Shown here piece by piece: positions 1 through 6,321 of a DNA stretch of 9,574 nt. The stretch is from positions 1 through 9,574 of the forward strand of contig JAGWPI010000032.1 of the NCBI GenBank assembly GCA_028877005.1, written 5' to 3'. The stretch's first letter is position 1. Every line of letters begins with the position of its first letter. The stretch comes from Bacteroidota bacterium (lineage in GTDB: Bacteria > Bacteroidota > Bacteroidia > Chitinophagales > Chitinophagaceae). Under the pieces are notes generated by a model. That model worked only from the letters and a program-made list of their open reading frames with translations, was not told the DNA's origin and ran no database searches. A program made the translations under genes and the position numbers.

Positions 1-1
1 C

Positions 2-274
2 TCTGTTTTTTACATCAATGTCCCCCTAGGCATTCTTGGCACTTTTATGGCGCTTCGATTTATTGTGGAGCCAGTCAAAGAAATTAGGGGACTTGCAAAT
101 TTTGATATTATCGGGTCCATTCTTCTTGGCATAAGCCTTGGCAGTATGGTACTCGTCCTGGACCAAGGACAAAGTTGGGGATGGGGTGACATACGAAGTG
201 TCATTTCCTATATTGTTTCCGCAGTGACACTTATCATATTTATTTTTGTTGAACAATTGGGTAATGATCAATAG
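2..274 (+). CDS. Truncated MFS transporter fragment (DHA2/EmrB-QacA type), open at the left window edge
   Basis: The frame is open from base 2 and begins SVFYINVPLGILG, which matches the conserved F-Y-I-N-V-P-x-G segment of 14-helix DHA2 drug:proton antiporters of the inner membrane. It continues with a second recognisable stretch, LDQGQSWGW, and two hydrophobic segments (about codons 38-52 and 68-84 of the visible part), corresponding to the middle of the protein. Family members are about 450-550 residues and carry roughly six or seven more helices after this point. Here the frame ends at a TAG after IFVEQLGNDQ, so the C-terminal half is missing. The last 35 bases overlap the convergent deacetylase gene. 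By hand count about 43% of bases 1-240 are G/C, against about 30% of the next 180, and codons such as CTT, CTC, GTC and TCC are frequent here and rare in the neighbours. I infer a gene remnant or a chimeric join rather than a working transporter; its substrate cannot be told. Confidence 0.7.
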   Translation, partial: SVFYINVPLGILGTFMALRFIVEPVKEIRGLANFDIIGSILLGISLGSMVLVLDQGQSWGWGDIRSVISYIVSAVTLIIFIFVEQLGNDQ

Positions 275-1076
275 TTTCAAAAACATTACGTGTGTCTTGT
301 TTCAGTATTTGTATGAATCTGTTTAGGGAATCTACATACTGTGGTTTAGCAAACATTCTGTCATGTGCTAAAATAACCATCATATTGGGTTGATTAGTAT
401 AACCAATATCAAATTTGTCATTTACTTCTTTAGCCAAATCAGTAGCGCTCTGTTTAGGAATATTACCCTTAATAAATTGCCATTCAATATCCCAACCAAT
501 AATTTTGTAACCTAAAGAATCTAATTTTTTGGCAACTTTTTCACTAGTTTTTGGACCGCGAAATTCTCCATTACCGGCCCAAGTATTTCTGCCCGGTAGC
601 CTAACAATTTTAAGGGGGATTTGCATGTCTTGCTGTGCCTTTAAAATATCATTTACAGCACTATCTATATGTGTGTAGTAAAAATTATAATTATCTCTGA
701 ATGCATGGGTATAACTATGGTTTGCAACTAAAAATTCCGGATAAGCCTTTTTTAAACTATCTAATATGCGTTTGCGTAGTGGGTCAATATTATAATGTGC
801 AGCTACTCCAAAAAAGGTAGCTTTTACACCTTGTTCACGAAAAGTTCGTGCACAGTTTTGTGTACCCGGTGGTTGTGGAGAGTCGTCCCATGTTAAAAAT
901 ATATAACGTTTTGAGCTATCATAATGAATAGGTGTACCCGGTAACATGGTATTTACAGACGTCACTTTTTGTGTTGAGTCGGCTGTTTTAGTTTGCAGCG
1001 TGCCATTATTACAAGCAAACATCAGCACACTCGATAAACCTACAGTAACATTTAATGCAATTTTATTTAAACCCAT
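240..1076 (-). CDS. Polysaccharide deacetylase (NodB/CE4 family), probable lipoprotein
   Basis: Predicted 278-residue metal-dependent de-N-acetylase of the NodB homology family, whose members remove acetyl groups from chitin-like, peptidoglycan or exopolysaccharide N-acetylhexosamines. All five catalytic motifs are visible: TWDDSP at residues 62-67 (D64, D65; canonical TFDDGP), NHSYTH at 119-124 (metal ligands H120 and H124), RLPGRNTW at 159-166, GWDIEW at 194-199 and ILAHDR at 235-240 (H238). The N-terminus has a short hydrophobic stretch ending LMFAC, so C22 is the likely lipidation site. The residues before it are not a textbook lipobox, but Bacteroidota are lenient here. A Ser/Thr/Lys-rich linker (23-45) precedes the enzyme domain, suggesting attachment to a membrane and action in the periplasm or at the surface. 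The start has no ribosome-binding motif, as is usual in the phylum. It is divergent from the sugar isomerase-like gene, and its stop lies inside the MFS fragment at a compositional break. The substrate is not determinable. Confidence 0.87.
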   Translation of the reverse strand: MGLNKIALNVTVGLSSVLMFACNNGTLQTKTADSTQKVTSVNTMLPGTPIHYDSSKRYIFLTWDDSPQPPGTQNCARTFREQGVKATFFGVAAHYNIDPLRKRILDSLKKAYPEFLVANHSYTHAFRDNYNFYYTHIDSAVNDILKAQQDMQIPLKIVRLPGRNTWAGNGEFRGPKTSEKVAKKLDSLGYKIIGWDIEWQFIKGNIPKQSATDLAKEVNDKFDIGYTNQPNMMVILAHDRMFAKPQYVDSLNRFIQILKQDTRNVFETIDHYPIVQQK

Positions 1077-1160
1077 ATCATGAATTGTGTTAAGTGATAA
1101 AAAATTAATTTAATAAATAGTAAAAATATTCTTTTTTAAAATATTTATATGGAATAAAGG

Positions 1161-1207
1161 TAGGATGTGGATAGTTAAAAAAAAAGCCATAATTTTAGAA
1201 CATCCTA
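1161..1207. promoter_or_regulatory. 8-bp inverted repeat in the deacetylase/isomerase divergent promoter region
   Basis: The 152-bp spacer between the two divergent genes is very A/T rich. It holds perfect inverted arms TAGGATGT (1161-1168) and ACATCCTA (1200-1207), separated by 31 bases that include a run of nine A (1177-1185). The right arm lies about 22 bases before the isomerase start. It could be a split operator, but an 8-bp match in a spacer this size is not far from chance. No convincing promoter was found here; the best partial TAnnTTTG matches are TAATTTTA at 1190-1197 (plus) and TACCTTTA on the minus strand at 1155-1162. Confidence 0.25.
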
Positions 1208-1228
1208 TTCTCTAATAAAAATTTACTT

Positions 1229-2140
1229 ATGCCTACATCAAGAAGAAGATTTTTATATACAAGTTCCATGGCTGCCATTAGTACATTGGTTTTACCCAAA
1301 TATTTGAGTGAATGGCATGGTGCAAATACCCTTGTAACAGGTTTGCAACTTTATTCTGTAAGAGATGCTATGAAACAAAACCCGTTGCAAACGCTACAAC
1401 AATTGTCTGAAATGGGTTATACCCAGGTAGAGCATGCTAATTATATAGACAGAAAATTTTATGGATACTCTGCAAAAGCCTTTAAAAAAATATTGAGTAA
1501 TTTAGGTATGAATATGCCCAGCGGACATACTGTTTTACAACCCAAACACTGGGATTCAGTAAAAAAAGATTTTACAAAAGAATGGAAACATACAATTGAA
1601 GATGCTGCAATTGCCGGGCAACAATATGTTATTAGTCCTTGGCTGGATGATTCTATGCGTAGCAATATTGATAGTTTAAAAAGCTTCATGGATGTTTTTA
1701 ACAAATGCGGCATATTGTGTAATAGATGGGGGCTAAAATTTGGTTATCATAACCACGATTTTGAATTTAAAGAAATTATGCCGGGCACTACTATTTATGA
1801 TGTAATTCTACAAAACACGGATTCAAATTTAGTGATTCAACAATTAGATATGGGAAATTTATATAATGGCAATGCAACGGTAATGCCAATTTTAGATAAA
1901 TATCCAGGAAGGTTTGCCTCTATGCATGTTAAAAACGAAATAAAAGCTGCAGATGGCAAAGAAATGTATGAAAGCAGTTTGCTAAATAATGGCATTGTGC
2001 CGGTAAAAGAAGCAATTGATTATGGAAAATCAAAAGGAGGTACACACCTCTTTATAATTGAACAAGAGGCATATCAAGGAAAAGATCCCATAGAGTGTGC
2101 TAAAGAAAATTTACGTATTATGAAAGATTGGGGTTATTAA
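1229..2140 (+). CDS. Sugar phosphate isomerase/epimerase-like TIM-barrel protein with Tat signal
   Basis: 303 residues of the xylose isomerase-like TIM-barrel superfamily (AP endonuclease 2 fold), which includes sugar isomerases, epimerases and IolE-type dehydratases. The N-terminus SRRRFLY (residues 4-10) followed by a hydrophobic stretch to about residue 23 is a twin-arginine signal, so the protein is likely folded in the cytoplasm and exported. The barrel starts at GLQLYSVRD (38-46). Likely metal and substrate residues follow in the usual order: GYTQVEHA (63-70, E68), GYHNHDFEF (172-180), QLDMGN (205-210), SMHVKN (231-236) and IIEQEAY (276-282). Tat-exported members of this family are common in Bacteroidota and are often annotated only as isomerase/epimerase; the substrate is unknown. 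The ATG is preceded by an A/T-rich leader without a Shine-Dalgarno motif. The signal starts at residue 4, which supports this start. The gene converges with cysM, 41 bp away. Confidence 0.88.
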   Translation: MPTSRRRFLYTSSMAAISTLVLPKYLSEWHGANTLVTGLQLYSVRDAMKQNPLQTLQQLSEMGYTQVEHANYIDRKFYGYSAKAFKKILSNLGMNMPSGHTVLQPKHWDSVKKDFTKEWKHTIEDAAIAGQQYVISPWLDDSMRSNIDSLKSFMDVFNKCGILCNRWGLKFGYHNHDFEFKEIMPGTTIYDVILQNTDSNLVIQQLDMGNLYNGNATVMPILDKYPGRFASMHVKNEIKAADGKEMYESSLLNNGIVPVKEAIDYGKSKGGTHLFIIEQEAYQGKDPIECAKENLRIMKDWGY

Positions 2141-2181
2141 TAGCTGAAAAACTAAGTAAAGATTAATTTAGGTATCCATTA

Positions 2182-3063
2182 TTAATCAAATAAATCTGAC
2201 GAAAGATATCTGTCACCTCTATCGCATATAATACATACAATAATTCCTTTTTCAATTTCGGCAGAAAGACGGAAAGCTGCATGAACAGCACCACCACTGC
2301 TCATACCCGCAAAAACAGCTTCCTCTTTTGCCAAACGTTTTGACATTTTACGGGCATCATGTTCATCAATATCTACTATGCTATCCACTCTGTTTTTTTC
2401 AAATATTTTGGGTAAATATGCTTCTTGCCATTTGCGAATACCTGGAATCTTAGAACCCTCGGTAGGTTGGCATCCAACAATTTGGATTGCAGGATTTTTT
2501 TCTTTTAAATACCTAGAAACGCCCATAATAGTGCCGGTGGTTCCCATAGATGAAACAAAATGAGTTACTTTACCATTAGTATCACGCCAAATTTCAGGAC
2601 CTGTTGTGGCATAATGCATTTTATAATTATCCGGATTGGCAAATTGATTCAACATTAAATATCCTCCTGCTGCAATTCGAGCGTTAGCATAATCAATGGC
2701 AGCTTCCATAGAGCCGGATTTGGGTGTTAGTATAACTTTTGCGCCATATGCTTGCATGGTTAATACCCGCTCTCTGGTTGCATCTTCCGGCATTACTAAT
2801 TCAATATCAATATTAAACAACCGTGCAATCATTGCTAAAGCTATCCCTGTATTACCACTGGTAGCTTCTATTAATTTCATACCTGGTTTTAGTTCACCTC
2901 TATCAATAGCACCCTTAATCATACCATAAGCGGCTCTATCTTTTACACTGCCGCCGGGATTATTGCCCTCTAATTTTCCAAAAATCTGTACCTGTTTATT
3001 TTGGGTTATTGATTTCAGTTCAACCAAGGGTGTATTACCAATACAATCTAAAATACCTGCCAT
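2182..3063 (-). CDS. cysM: Cysteine synthase B (O-acetylserine sulfhydrylase, CysM type)
   Basis: 293-residue PLP enzyme that makes L-cysteine from O-acetylserine and sulfide (CysM enzymes can also use thiosulfate), acting in the cytoplasm. Visible features are the PLP lysine K41 in GGSVKDR (37-43), the substrate loop TSGNTG (68-73), the phosphate-binding loop SSMGTTGT (171-178), and the CysM-type segment IPGIRKWQEAYLPKIF (206-221). The C-terminal CDRGDRYLS motif begins at C280, where CysK enzymes carry a serine; this cysteine and the IR-x-W segment favour CysM over CysK or cystathionine beta-synthase. The second arginine of the CysM IRRW segment is lysine here. The protein ends shortly after the motif (LSSDLFD) and lacks the roughly ten-residue tail of enterobacterial CysM. 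It lies downstream of ahcY on the same strand, but a terminator and a palindrome in the 168-bp gap suggest its own promoter. The start MAGILDCIGNTPLVEL is the normal family N-terminus. Confidence 0.93.
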   Translation of the reverse strand: MAGILDCIGNTPLVELKSITQNKQVQIFGKLEGNNPGGSVKDRAAYGMIKGAIDRGELKPGMKLIEATSGNTGIALAMIARLFNIDIELVMPEDATRERVLTMQAYGAKVILTPKSGSMEAAIDYANARIAAGGYLMLNQFANPDNYKMHYATTGPEIWRDTNGKVTHFVSSMGTTGTIMGVSRYLKEKNPAIQIVGCQPTEGSKIPGIRKWQEAYLPKIFEKNRVDSIVDIDEHDARKMSKRLAKEEAVFAGMSSGGAVHAAFRLSAEIEKGIIVCIICDRGDRYLSSDLFD

Positions 3064-3102
3064 AATAAATTATTTAAAGCTTGCAAGTTCTGATAAAGAA
3101 GG

Positions 3103-3110
3103 CAAAATTC
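3103..3110 (-). promoter_or_regulatory. Possible -7 promoter element for cysM
   Basis: On the minus strand bases 3110-3103 read GAATTTTG, seven of eight matches to the Bacteroidota -7 consensus TAnnTTTG, about 40 bases before the cysM ATG. No TTG is present at the expected -33 position, where the palindrome at 3122-3137 lies instead. One mismatch and the missing -33 element make this tentative. Confidence 0.25.
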
Positions 3111-3121
3111 AATCACTTCAA

Positions 3122-3137
3122 TTTCCTAATTAGGAAA
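3122..3137. promoter_or_regulatory. 16-bp perfect palindrome upstream of cysM, candidate operator
   Basis: TTTCCTAATTAGGAAA is a perfect dyad centred at 3129/3130, about 58 bases upstream of the cysM start on the minus strand. It has no loop and no following T-run, so it is better explained as a site for a dimeric DNA-binding protein than as a terminator. Its position, overlapping the expected -33 region of cysM, would suit repression or activation in response to sulfur status. That role is inference; I do not recognise the half-site TTTCCTAA as belonging to a named regulator. Confidence 0.4.
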
Positions 3138-3162
3138 ATTTAATATTCATGTATTCCTATTC

Positions 3163-3179
3163 ATTGGTACATAACCAAT
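3163..3179. repeat. Short inverted repeat between ahcY terminator and cysM promoter
   Basis: ATTGGT (3163-3168) and ACCAAT (3174-3179) form a 6-bp stem with a 5-base loop, immediately beyond the T-run of the ahcY terminator on the minus strand. It may be a second weak hairpin or a protein site. It is short enough to occur by chance. Confidence 0.25.
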
Positions 3180-3212
3180 AAAAAAAGCCTATAGTAATTT
3201 GCTATAGGCTTT
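3180..3212 (-). terminator. Intrinsic terminator of ahcY
   Basis: Arms AAAGCCTATAG (3184-3194) and CTATAGGCTTT (3202-3212) form an 11-bp perfect stem with a 7-base loop. Read on the minus strand, the stem begins 19 bases after the ahcY stop and runs into seven consecutive T (3186-3180). The plus strand has no T-run after the stem, so it acts in one direction, ending the ahcY transcript and separating it from cysM. Confidence 0.88.
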
Positions 3213-3231
3213 AAAAAAGTATCTTAATCAA

Positions 3232-4557
3232 CTAATAGCGATACATTTCAGATTTAAAGGGGCCATTTTTAGAAATGCCTAAATAGTTAGCTTGCATTTC
3301 GGTTAGTGTGTCTAAACGAACACCAATTTTATTCAGATGTAAACGCGCTACCTTTTCGTCTAATACTTTCGGCAAAACATATACTTTGTTTTCATATTTA
3401 TCTGCATGATTCCAAAGTTCAATTTGTGCTAGTGTTTGGTTGGTAAAAGAAGCACTCATTACAAAAGAAGGATGACCTGTAGCACATCCTAAGTTAACCA
3501 AACGACCCTCTGCCAAAACAATTATATCTTTATTATCAATGGTATATAAATCTACCTGTGGTTTAATGGTATTTTTGGTATGACCATAATTGGTATTTAA
3601 CCATGCCATATCAATTTCAATATCAAAGTGGCCAATATTGCACACAATAGCTTTATCTTTCATTTTACGGAAATGGGGTTCGGTTATCAAATCGCGACAA
3701 CCTGAAGCTGTTACAATGATATCTGCTTCTTCTACTGCCTCAATCATGGGTTTTACTTCATATCCATCCATTGCAGCTTGTAAGGCACAAATAGGATCTA
3801 TTTCAGTTACAATAACACGGCAACCGGCACCTCTTAATGAAGCAGCCGAACCTTTACCCACATCGCCATAGCCACCTACAACTGCTACTTTCCCGGCCAT
3901 CATTACATCGGTAGCTCTGCGTATAGCATCTACCAAACTTTCTTTACAACCGTATTTATTATCAAATTTAGATTTAGTGACAGAATCATTTACATTAATT
4001 GCCGGAATGGGTAAAGTACCTTTTTCCATTCTTTCATACAAACGATGAACACCTGTAGTAGTTTCTTCAGATAAACCACGAATATTTTTTACTAATTCAG
4101 GATATTTATCCAAAACCATATTTGTTAAATCGCCACCATCATCTAAAATCATGGTTAAAGGACGGTCTGCACTACCAAAAAACAAAGTTTGTTCAATACA
4201 CCAATCAGATTCTTCTACTGTTTGTCCTTTCCAAGCAAATACACCAATACCCGCGGCGGCAATAGCAGCAGCTGCATGGTCTTGTGTAGAAAATATATTA
4301 CATGAACTCCATTTTACTTCAGCCCCTAATGCTACTAAAGTTTCTATAAGTACTGCTGTTTGAATAGTCATGTGTAAACAGCCTGCTATTCGTGCACCTT
4401 TTAATGGTTGTGATGCACCATATTCAGCTCTTAAAGCCATTAATCCTGGCATTTCGGCTTCTGCCAGTTTTATTTCTTTACGACCCCATTCAGCCAAACT
4501 TAAATCGGCTACTTTATAAAGCAATTTAAAATCAATTGCATAAGTGGTATTTGACAT
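3232..4557 (-). CDS. ahcY: Adenosylhomocysteinase (S-adenosyl-L-homocysteine hydrolase)
   Basis: 441-residue NAD-dependent cytoplasmic enzyme that splits S-adenosylhomocysteine into adenosine and homocysteine, relieving product inhibition of methyltransferases and feeding methionine or cysteine synthesis. Both family signatures are intact: [16 protein letters not shown] (85-100) and the NAD-binding [15 protein letters not shown] (222-236). The catalytic region [13 protein letters not shown] (188-200) carries K195, D199 and N200, equivalent to human K186, D190 and N191. C204, NIGHFD with H310, HPSFVMS (362-368) and the C-terminal GPFK...YRY are also present. Length is normal for the form without the bacterial insertion. 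The frame continues upstream to an ATG at 4587, adding ten residues ([10 protein letters not shown]) that family members do not need. I prefer the ATG at 4557, which has an A-rich leader (AAAATAAAAATT) typical of Bacteroidota starts. It is divergent from an Lrp-type regulator and followed by a strong terminator. Confidence 0.95.
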   Translation of the reverse strand: MSNTTYAIDFKLLYKVADLSLAEWGRKEIKLAEAEMPGLMALRAEYGASQPLKGARIAGCLHMTIQTAVLIETLVALGAEVKWSSCNIFSTQDHAAAAIAAAGIGVFAWKGQTVEESDWCIEQTLFFGSADRPLTMILDDGGDLTNMVLDKYPELVKNIRGLSEETTTGVHRLYERMEKGTLPIPAINVNDSVTKSKFDNKYGCKESLVDAIRRATDVMMAGKVAVVGGYGDVGKGSAASLRGAGCRVIVTEIDPICALQAAMDGYEVKPMIEAVEEADIIVTASGCRDLITEPHFRKMKDKAIVCNIGHFDIEIDMAWLNTNYGHTKNTIKPQVDLYTIDNKDIIVLAEGRLVNLGCATGHPSFVMSASFTNQTLAQIELWNHADKYENKVYVLPKVLDEKVARLHLNKIGVRLDTLTEMQANYLGISKNGPFKSEMYRY

Positions 4558-4621
4558 AATTTTTATTTTACCACGCGAAGATAACATGGAAGAATAAAAA
4601 GCTTAGTTAATAGTATAAAAT

Positions 4622-4658
4622 CAGAAAATTATAATATTTTTACAGAAATTGGCAGAAA
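4622..4658. promoter_or_regulatory. Three CAGAAA repeats in the ahcY/Lrp divergent promoter region
   Basis: CAGAAA occurs at 4622-4627, 4643-4648 and 4653-4658, with start-to-start distances of 21 and 10 bases, close to two and one helical turns, so all copies would face one side of the DNA. The spacer between the divergent genes is only 117 bp. Lrp/AsnC proteins commonly bind phased A/T-rich sites beside their own gene, so this is a candidate binding region. Partial -7 elements lie in the same stretch: TAATTTTC on the minus strand (4624-4631) and TATTTTTA on the plus strand (4635-4642), each with one mismatch to TAnnTTTG. Confidence 0.3.
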
Positions 4659-4674
4659 AAAATCCTGAATAACT

Positions 4675-5175
4675 ATGCAACAATTACCTCAAAAAGAACA
4701 AAAGATTAGATTGCCGGATGGCTTAGATAAAACCGATTGGGAAATTTTACAATTATTGGAGAGCAATGCAAGACTAACCATTAAAGAAATTGCCGATAAG
4801 GTTCATTTAAGCACTTCACCGGTACACGATAGAATAAAAAAATTAGAACAATTGGGTGTAATAGAGCAGTATGTTACTTTACTAAATGCAGCCAAAGTAA
4901 ATAAAGGACTATGGGTAATTTGCTATGTTTCACTAAAACAACACAATAAAAGCGCAGGATTAAAATTCATTAAAGCCATTCAGGCAATGGAAGAAGTAAA
5001 GGAATGTTATAATATTTCTGGTGAATTTGATTTTATGTTGAAAGTGGCGGTAAAAGATATGGAGGCCTATTATGACTTTCATGTAAATAAATTAAGCGAG
5101 GCAGATAATATTGGACATGTGCAAAGTGTATTTGTAATGGGCATTGTAAAACAGACCCATACCCTTCTATCCTAA
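4675..5175 (+). CDS. Lrp/AsnC family transcriptional regulator
   Basis: 166-residue DNA-binding regulator of the leucine-responsive/AsnC (feast-famine) family. An N-terminal winged helix-turn-helix begins at LDKTDWEILQLLESNARLTI (17-36) and continues through IADKVHLSTSPVHDRIKKLEQLGVI (39-63). The C-terminal RAM (effector and oligomerisation) domain, about 75-160, has the typical ECYNISGEFDFMLKV segment (110-124) with the conserved G-x-x-D. Members sense amino acids and form octamers or similar assemblies. The N-terminus has a charged extension of about 16 residues before the HTH. The gene is divergent from ahcY with a short shared promoter region, so control of ahcY and of itself is a reasonable inference. 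The effector is not evident from sequence; methionine, homocysteine-related compounds or another amino acid are all possible. It converges with the GNAT gene, with only 12 bp between stop codons and no visible terminator hairpin. Confidence 0.93.
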   Translation: MQQLPQKEQKIRLPDGLDKTDWEILQLLESNARLTIKEIADKVHLSTSPVHDRIKKLEQLGVIEQYVTLLNAAKVNKGLWVICYVSLKQHNKSAGLKFIKAIQAMEEVKECYNISGEFDFMLKVAVKDMEAYYDFHVNKLSEADNIGHVQSVFVMGIVKQTHTLLS

Positions 5176-5187
5176 TACAAAATTGCA

Positions 5188-5679
5188 TTATAGACGTACT
5201 TGCATTACATAATCGTTCATAAAAAAACCATTTCCAATATCATTGTCTTCCTCTTTTGTAATTTGAAAACCCATTTTAGCATAAAAAGCAATAGCATTAT
5301 TGTGCCTATTTACATTTAACAACAACAATTCTGCACCTTGTAATTTTGCTTGGTTCATAACCTTTTGCAGTAATGCTTTGCCAATACCCATTCCCTGCGC
5401 TTCCGGAAGCATATATAATTTTTGCAATTTAAATTGTGTTACAGTAAGGGCATTATAGGCAGCAAAACCAAGAGATTTGCCATTTTTTTCAGCAATTAAA
5501 TAGCAATACCCATGCGTTATTTGTCGCAATAACTCATCTTGGTTATACATTAAAGTTAGCATATAATTAATTTGCTGTTTACTTAAAATGTTGCCATAAG
5601 CAATGGGCCATGTACTATATGCTATTTGCTGGATAAGTGCAACATCTTCAACAGTTGCGTTCCTAATTTGAATATCCAT
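5188..5679 (-). CDS. GNAT family N-acetyltransferase
   Basis: 163-residue acetyl-CoA-dependent acyltransferase of the GNAT fold. The acetyl-CoA pyrophosphate-binding loop is clear in motif A: LQKLYMLPEAQGMGIGKALL (85-104), with Q-G-M-G-I-G-K at 95-101. Motif B, NVNRHNNAIAFYAKMGF (122-138), carries the asparagine and tyrosine typical of RimI-like and small-molecule acetyltransferases. Length is normal for a single-domain protein and there is no signal peptide, so it is cytoplasmic. The acceptor (amine, amino acid, antibiotic or protein N-terminus) cannot be inferred. It starts 6 bp after the PAP2 stop and is probably translated from the same message. Its stop faces the Lrp-type gene at very short distance. 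Confidence 0.9.
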   Translation of the reverse strand: MDIQIRNATVEDVALIQQIAYSTWPIAYGNILSKQQINYMLTLMYNQDELLRQITHGYCYLIAEKNGKSLGFAAYNALTVTQFKLQKLYMLPEAQGMGIGKALLQKVMNQAKLQGAELLLLNVNRHNNAIAFYAKMGFQITKEEDNDIGNGFFMNDYVMQVRL

Positions 5680-5685
5680 TGTACA

Positions 5686-6294
5686 TTATTTTTCTAACTG
5701 TCTGTTTTTCTTTTTTTGAAAGTATTTTTCAGTTAACCAATGGCTTAACCAAGCACTACCAGTACCTACTGCTGCGCCAATCAATACATCACTAGGATAA
5801 TGCTCACCTAAATACAAACGTGAATATCCAACTGCTGTAGCCCAAGCAAAGGCAGGTACTGTTATATACCATTTTTTAAATGACAGTGCTAAACCGGTGG
5901 CATTAGCAAAAGCTAATGAAACGTGACCGGAAGGTAAGGAATAACCAGGTTCTGTTCCATCAAATGGATGAATGAGTTGAGGATAAGTTGTATATGGCCT
6001 TGCCCTATTTACAGACAATTTCAGCAATTCTGCCACCCCTGCTGATAATATTACACCACTTCCTACTGCATATGCTTTTTGTTGCAGTGTTGTATTACCC
6101 TGAATAGTGGCAACTAACCATAAGCCTGCTGGTACACCGATACTTACTGGATAAGCAGAACTTGTAGCACCTCTCCAAATAATATTATTGGGATGATCTG
6201 GATTAATATTTTTTAAAATATTTATATCAATATTTTGTGCAAATACAAACTGTGTTAACAATATACCAATACATACACTTAGTATTTTATTCAT
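5686..6294 (-). CDS. PAP2-family membrane phosphatase
   Basis: 202-residue phosphatidic acid phosphatase type 2 protein. All three signature blocks are intact: C1 K-x6-R-P at 92-100 (K92, R99, P100), C2 PSGH at 121-124 with H124 as general acid, and C3 S-R-x5-H-x3-D at 158-169 with H165 as nucleophile. A signal peptide (1-19, ending FVFA before Q20) or first helix precedes a loop. Hydrophobic segments lie at about 51-64, 75-92, 126-138, 144-157 and 170-185, which places the active site on the periplasmic face. Likely substrates are lipid phosphates such as undecaprenyl pyrophosphate, phosphatidate or lipid A phosphate; the sequence alone does not decide. The C-terminal tail is lysine-rich (KKKNRQLEK). 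It follows valS by 27 bp and precedes the GNAT gene by 6 bp, suggesting one transcript. Confidence 0.9.
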   Translation of the reverse strand: MNKILSVCIGILLTQFVFAQNIDINILKNINPDHPNNIIWRGATSSAYPVSIGVPAGLWLVATIQGNTTLQQKAYAVGSGVILSAGVAELLKLSVNRARPYTTYPQLIHPFDGTEPGYSLPSGHVSLAFANATGLALSFKKWYITVPAFAWATAVGYSRLYLGEHYPSDVLIGAAVGTGSAWLSHWLTEKYFQKKKNRQLEK

Positions 6295-6321
6295 GATGTT
6301 TAAATATAATGTTGAATATTA

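Noticed and set aside
26..286. Open frame on the minus strand across the MFS fragment
   Set aside because: It is antisense to the conserved DHA2 segment, overlaps the deacetylase end and has no family-like sequence.
1177..1185. Run of nine A upstream of the isomerase as a phase-variable tract
   Set aside because: Such runs are expected in A/T-rich intergenic DNA, and there is no promoter spacing it would clearly alter.
2161..2187. Inverted repeat GATTAAT/ATTAATC between the isomerase and cysM stops, as a bidirectional terminator
   Set aside because: A 7-bp stem with a single G-C pair and a 13-base loop is too weak, the T-run is poor on both strands, and it overlaps the cysM stop codon.
3590..3871. 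Plus-strand open frame within ahcY
   Set aside because: It lies opposite a highly conserved part of adenosylhomocysteinase and shows no recognisable motif; it reflects the codon use of the real gene.
5176..5187. Shared terminator between the Lrp-type gene and the GNAT gene
   Set aside because: The 12-bp gap and flanking bases form no stem-loop with a T-run.
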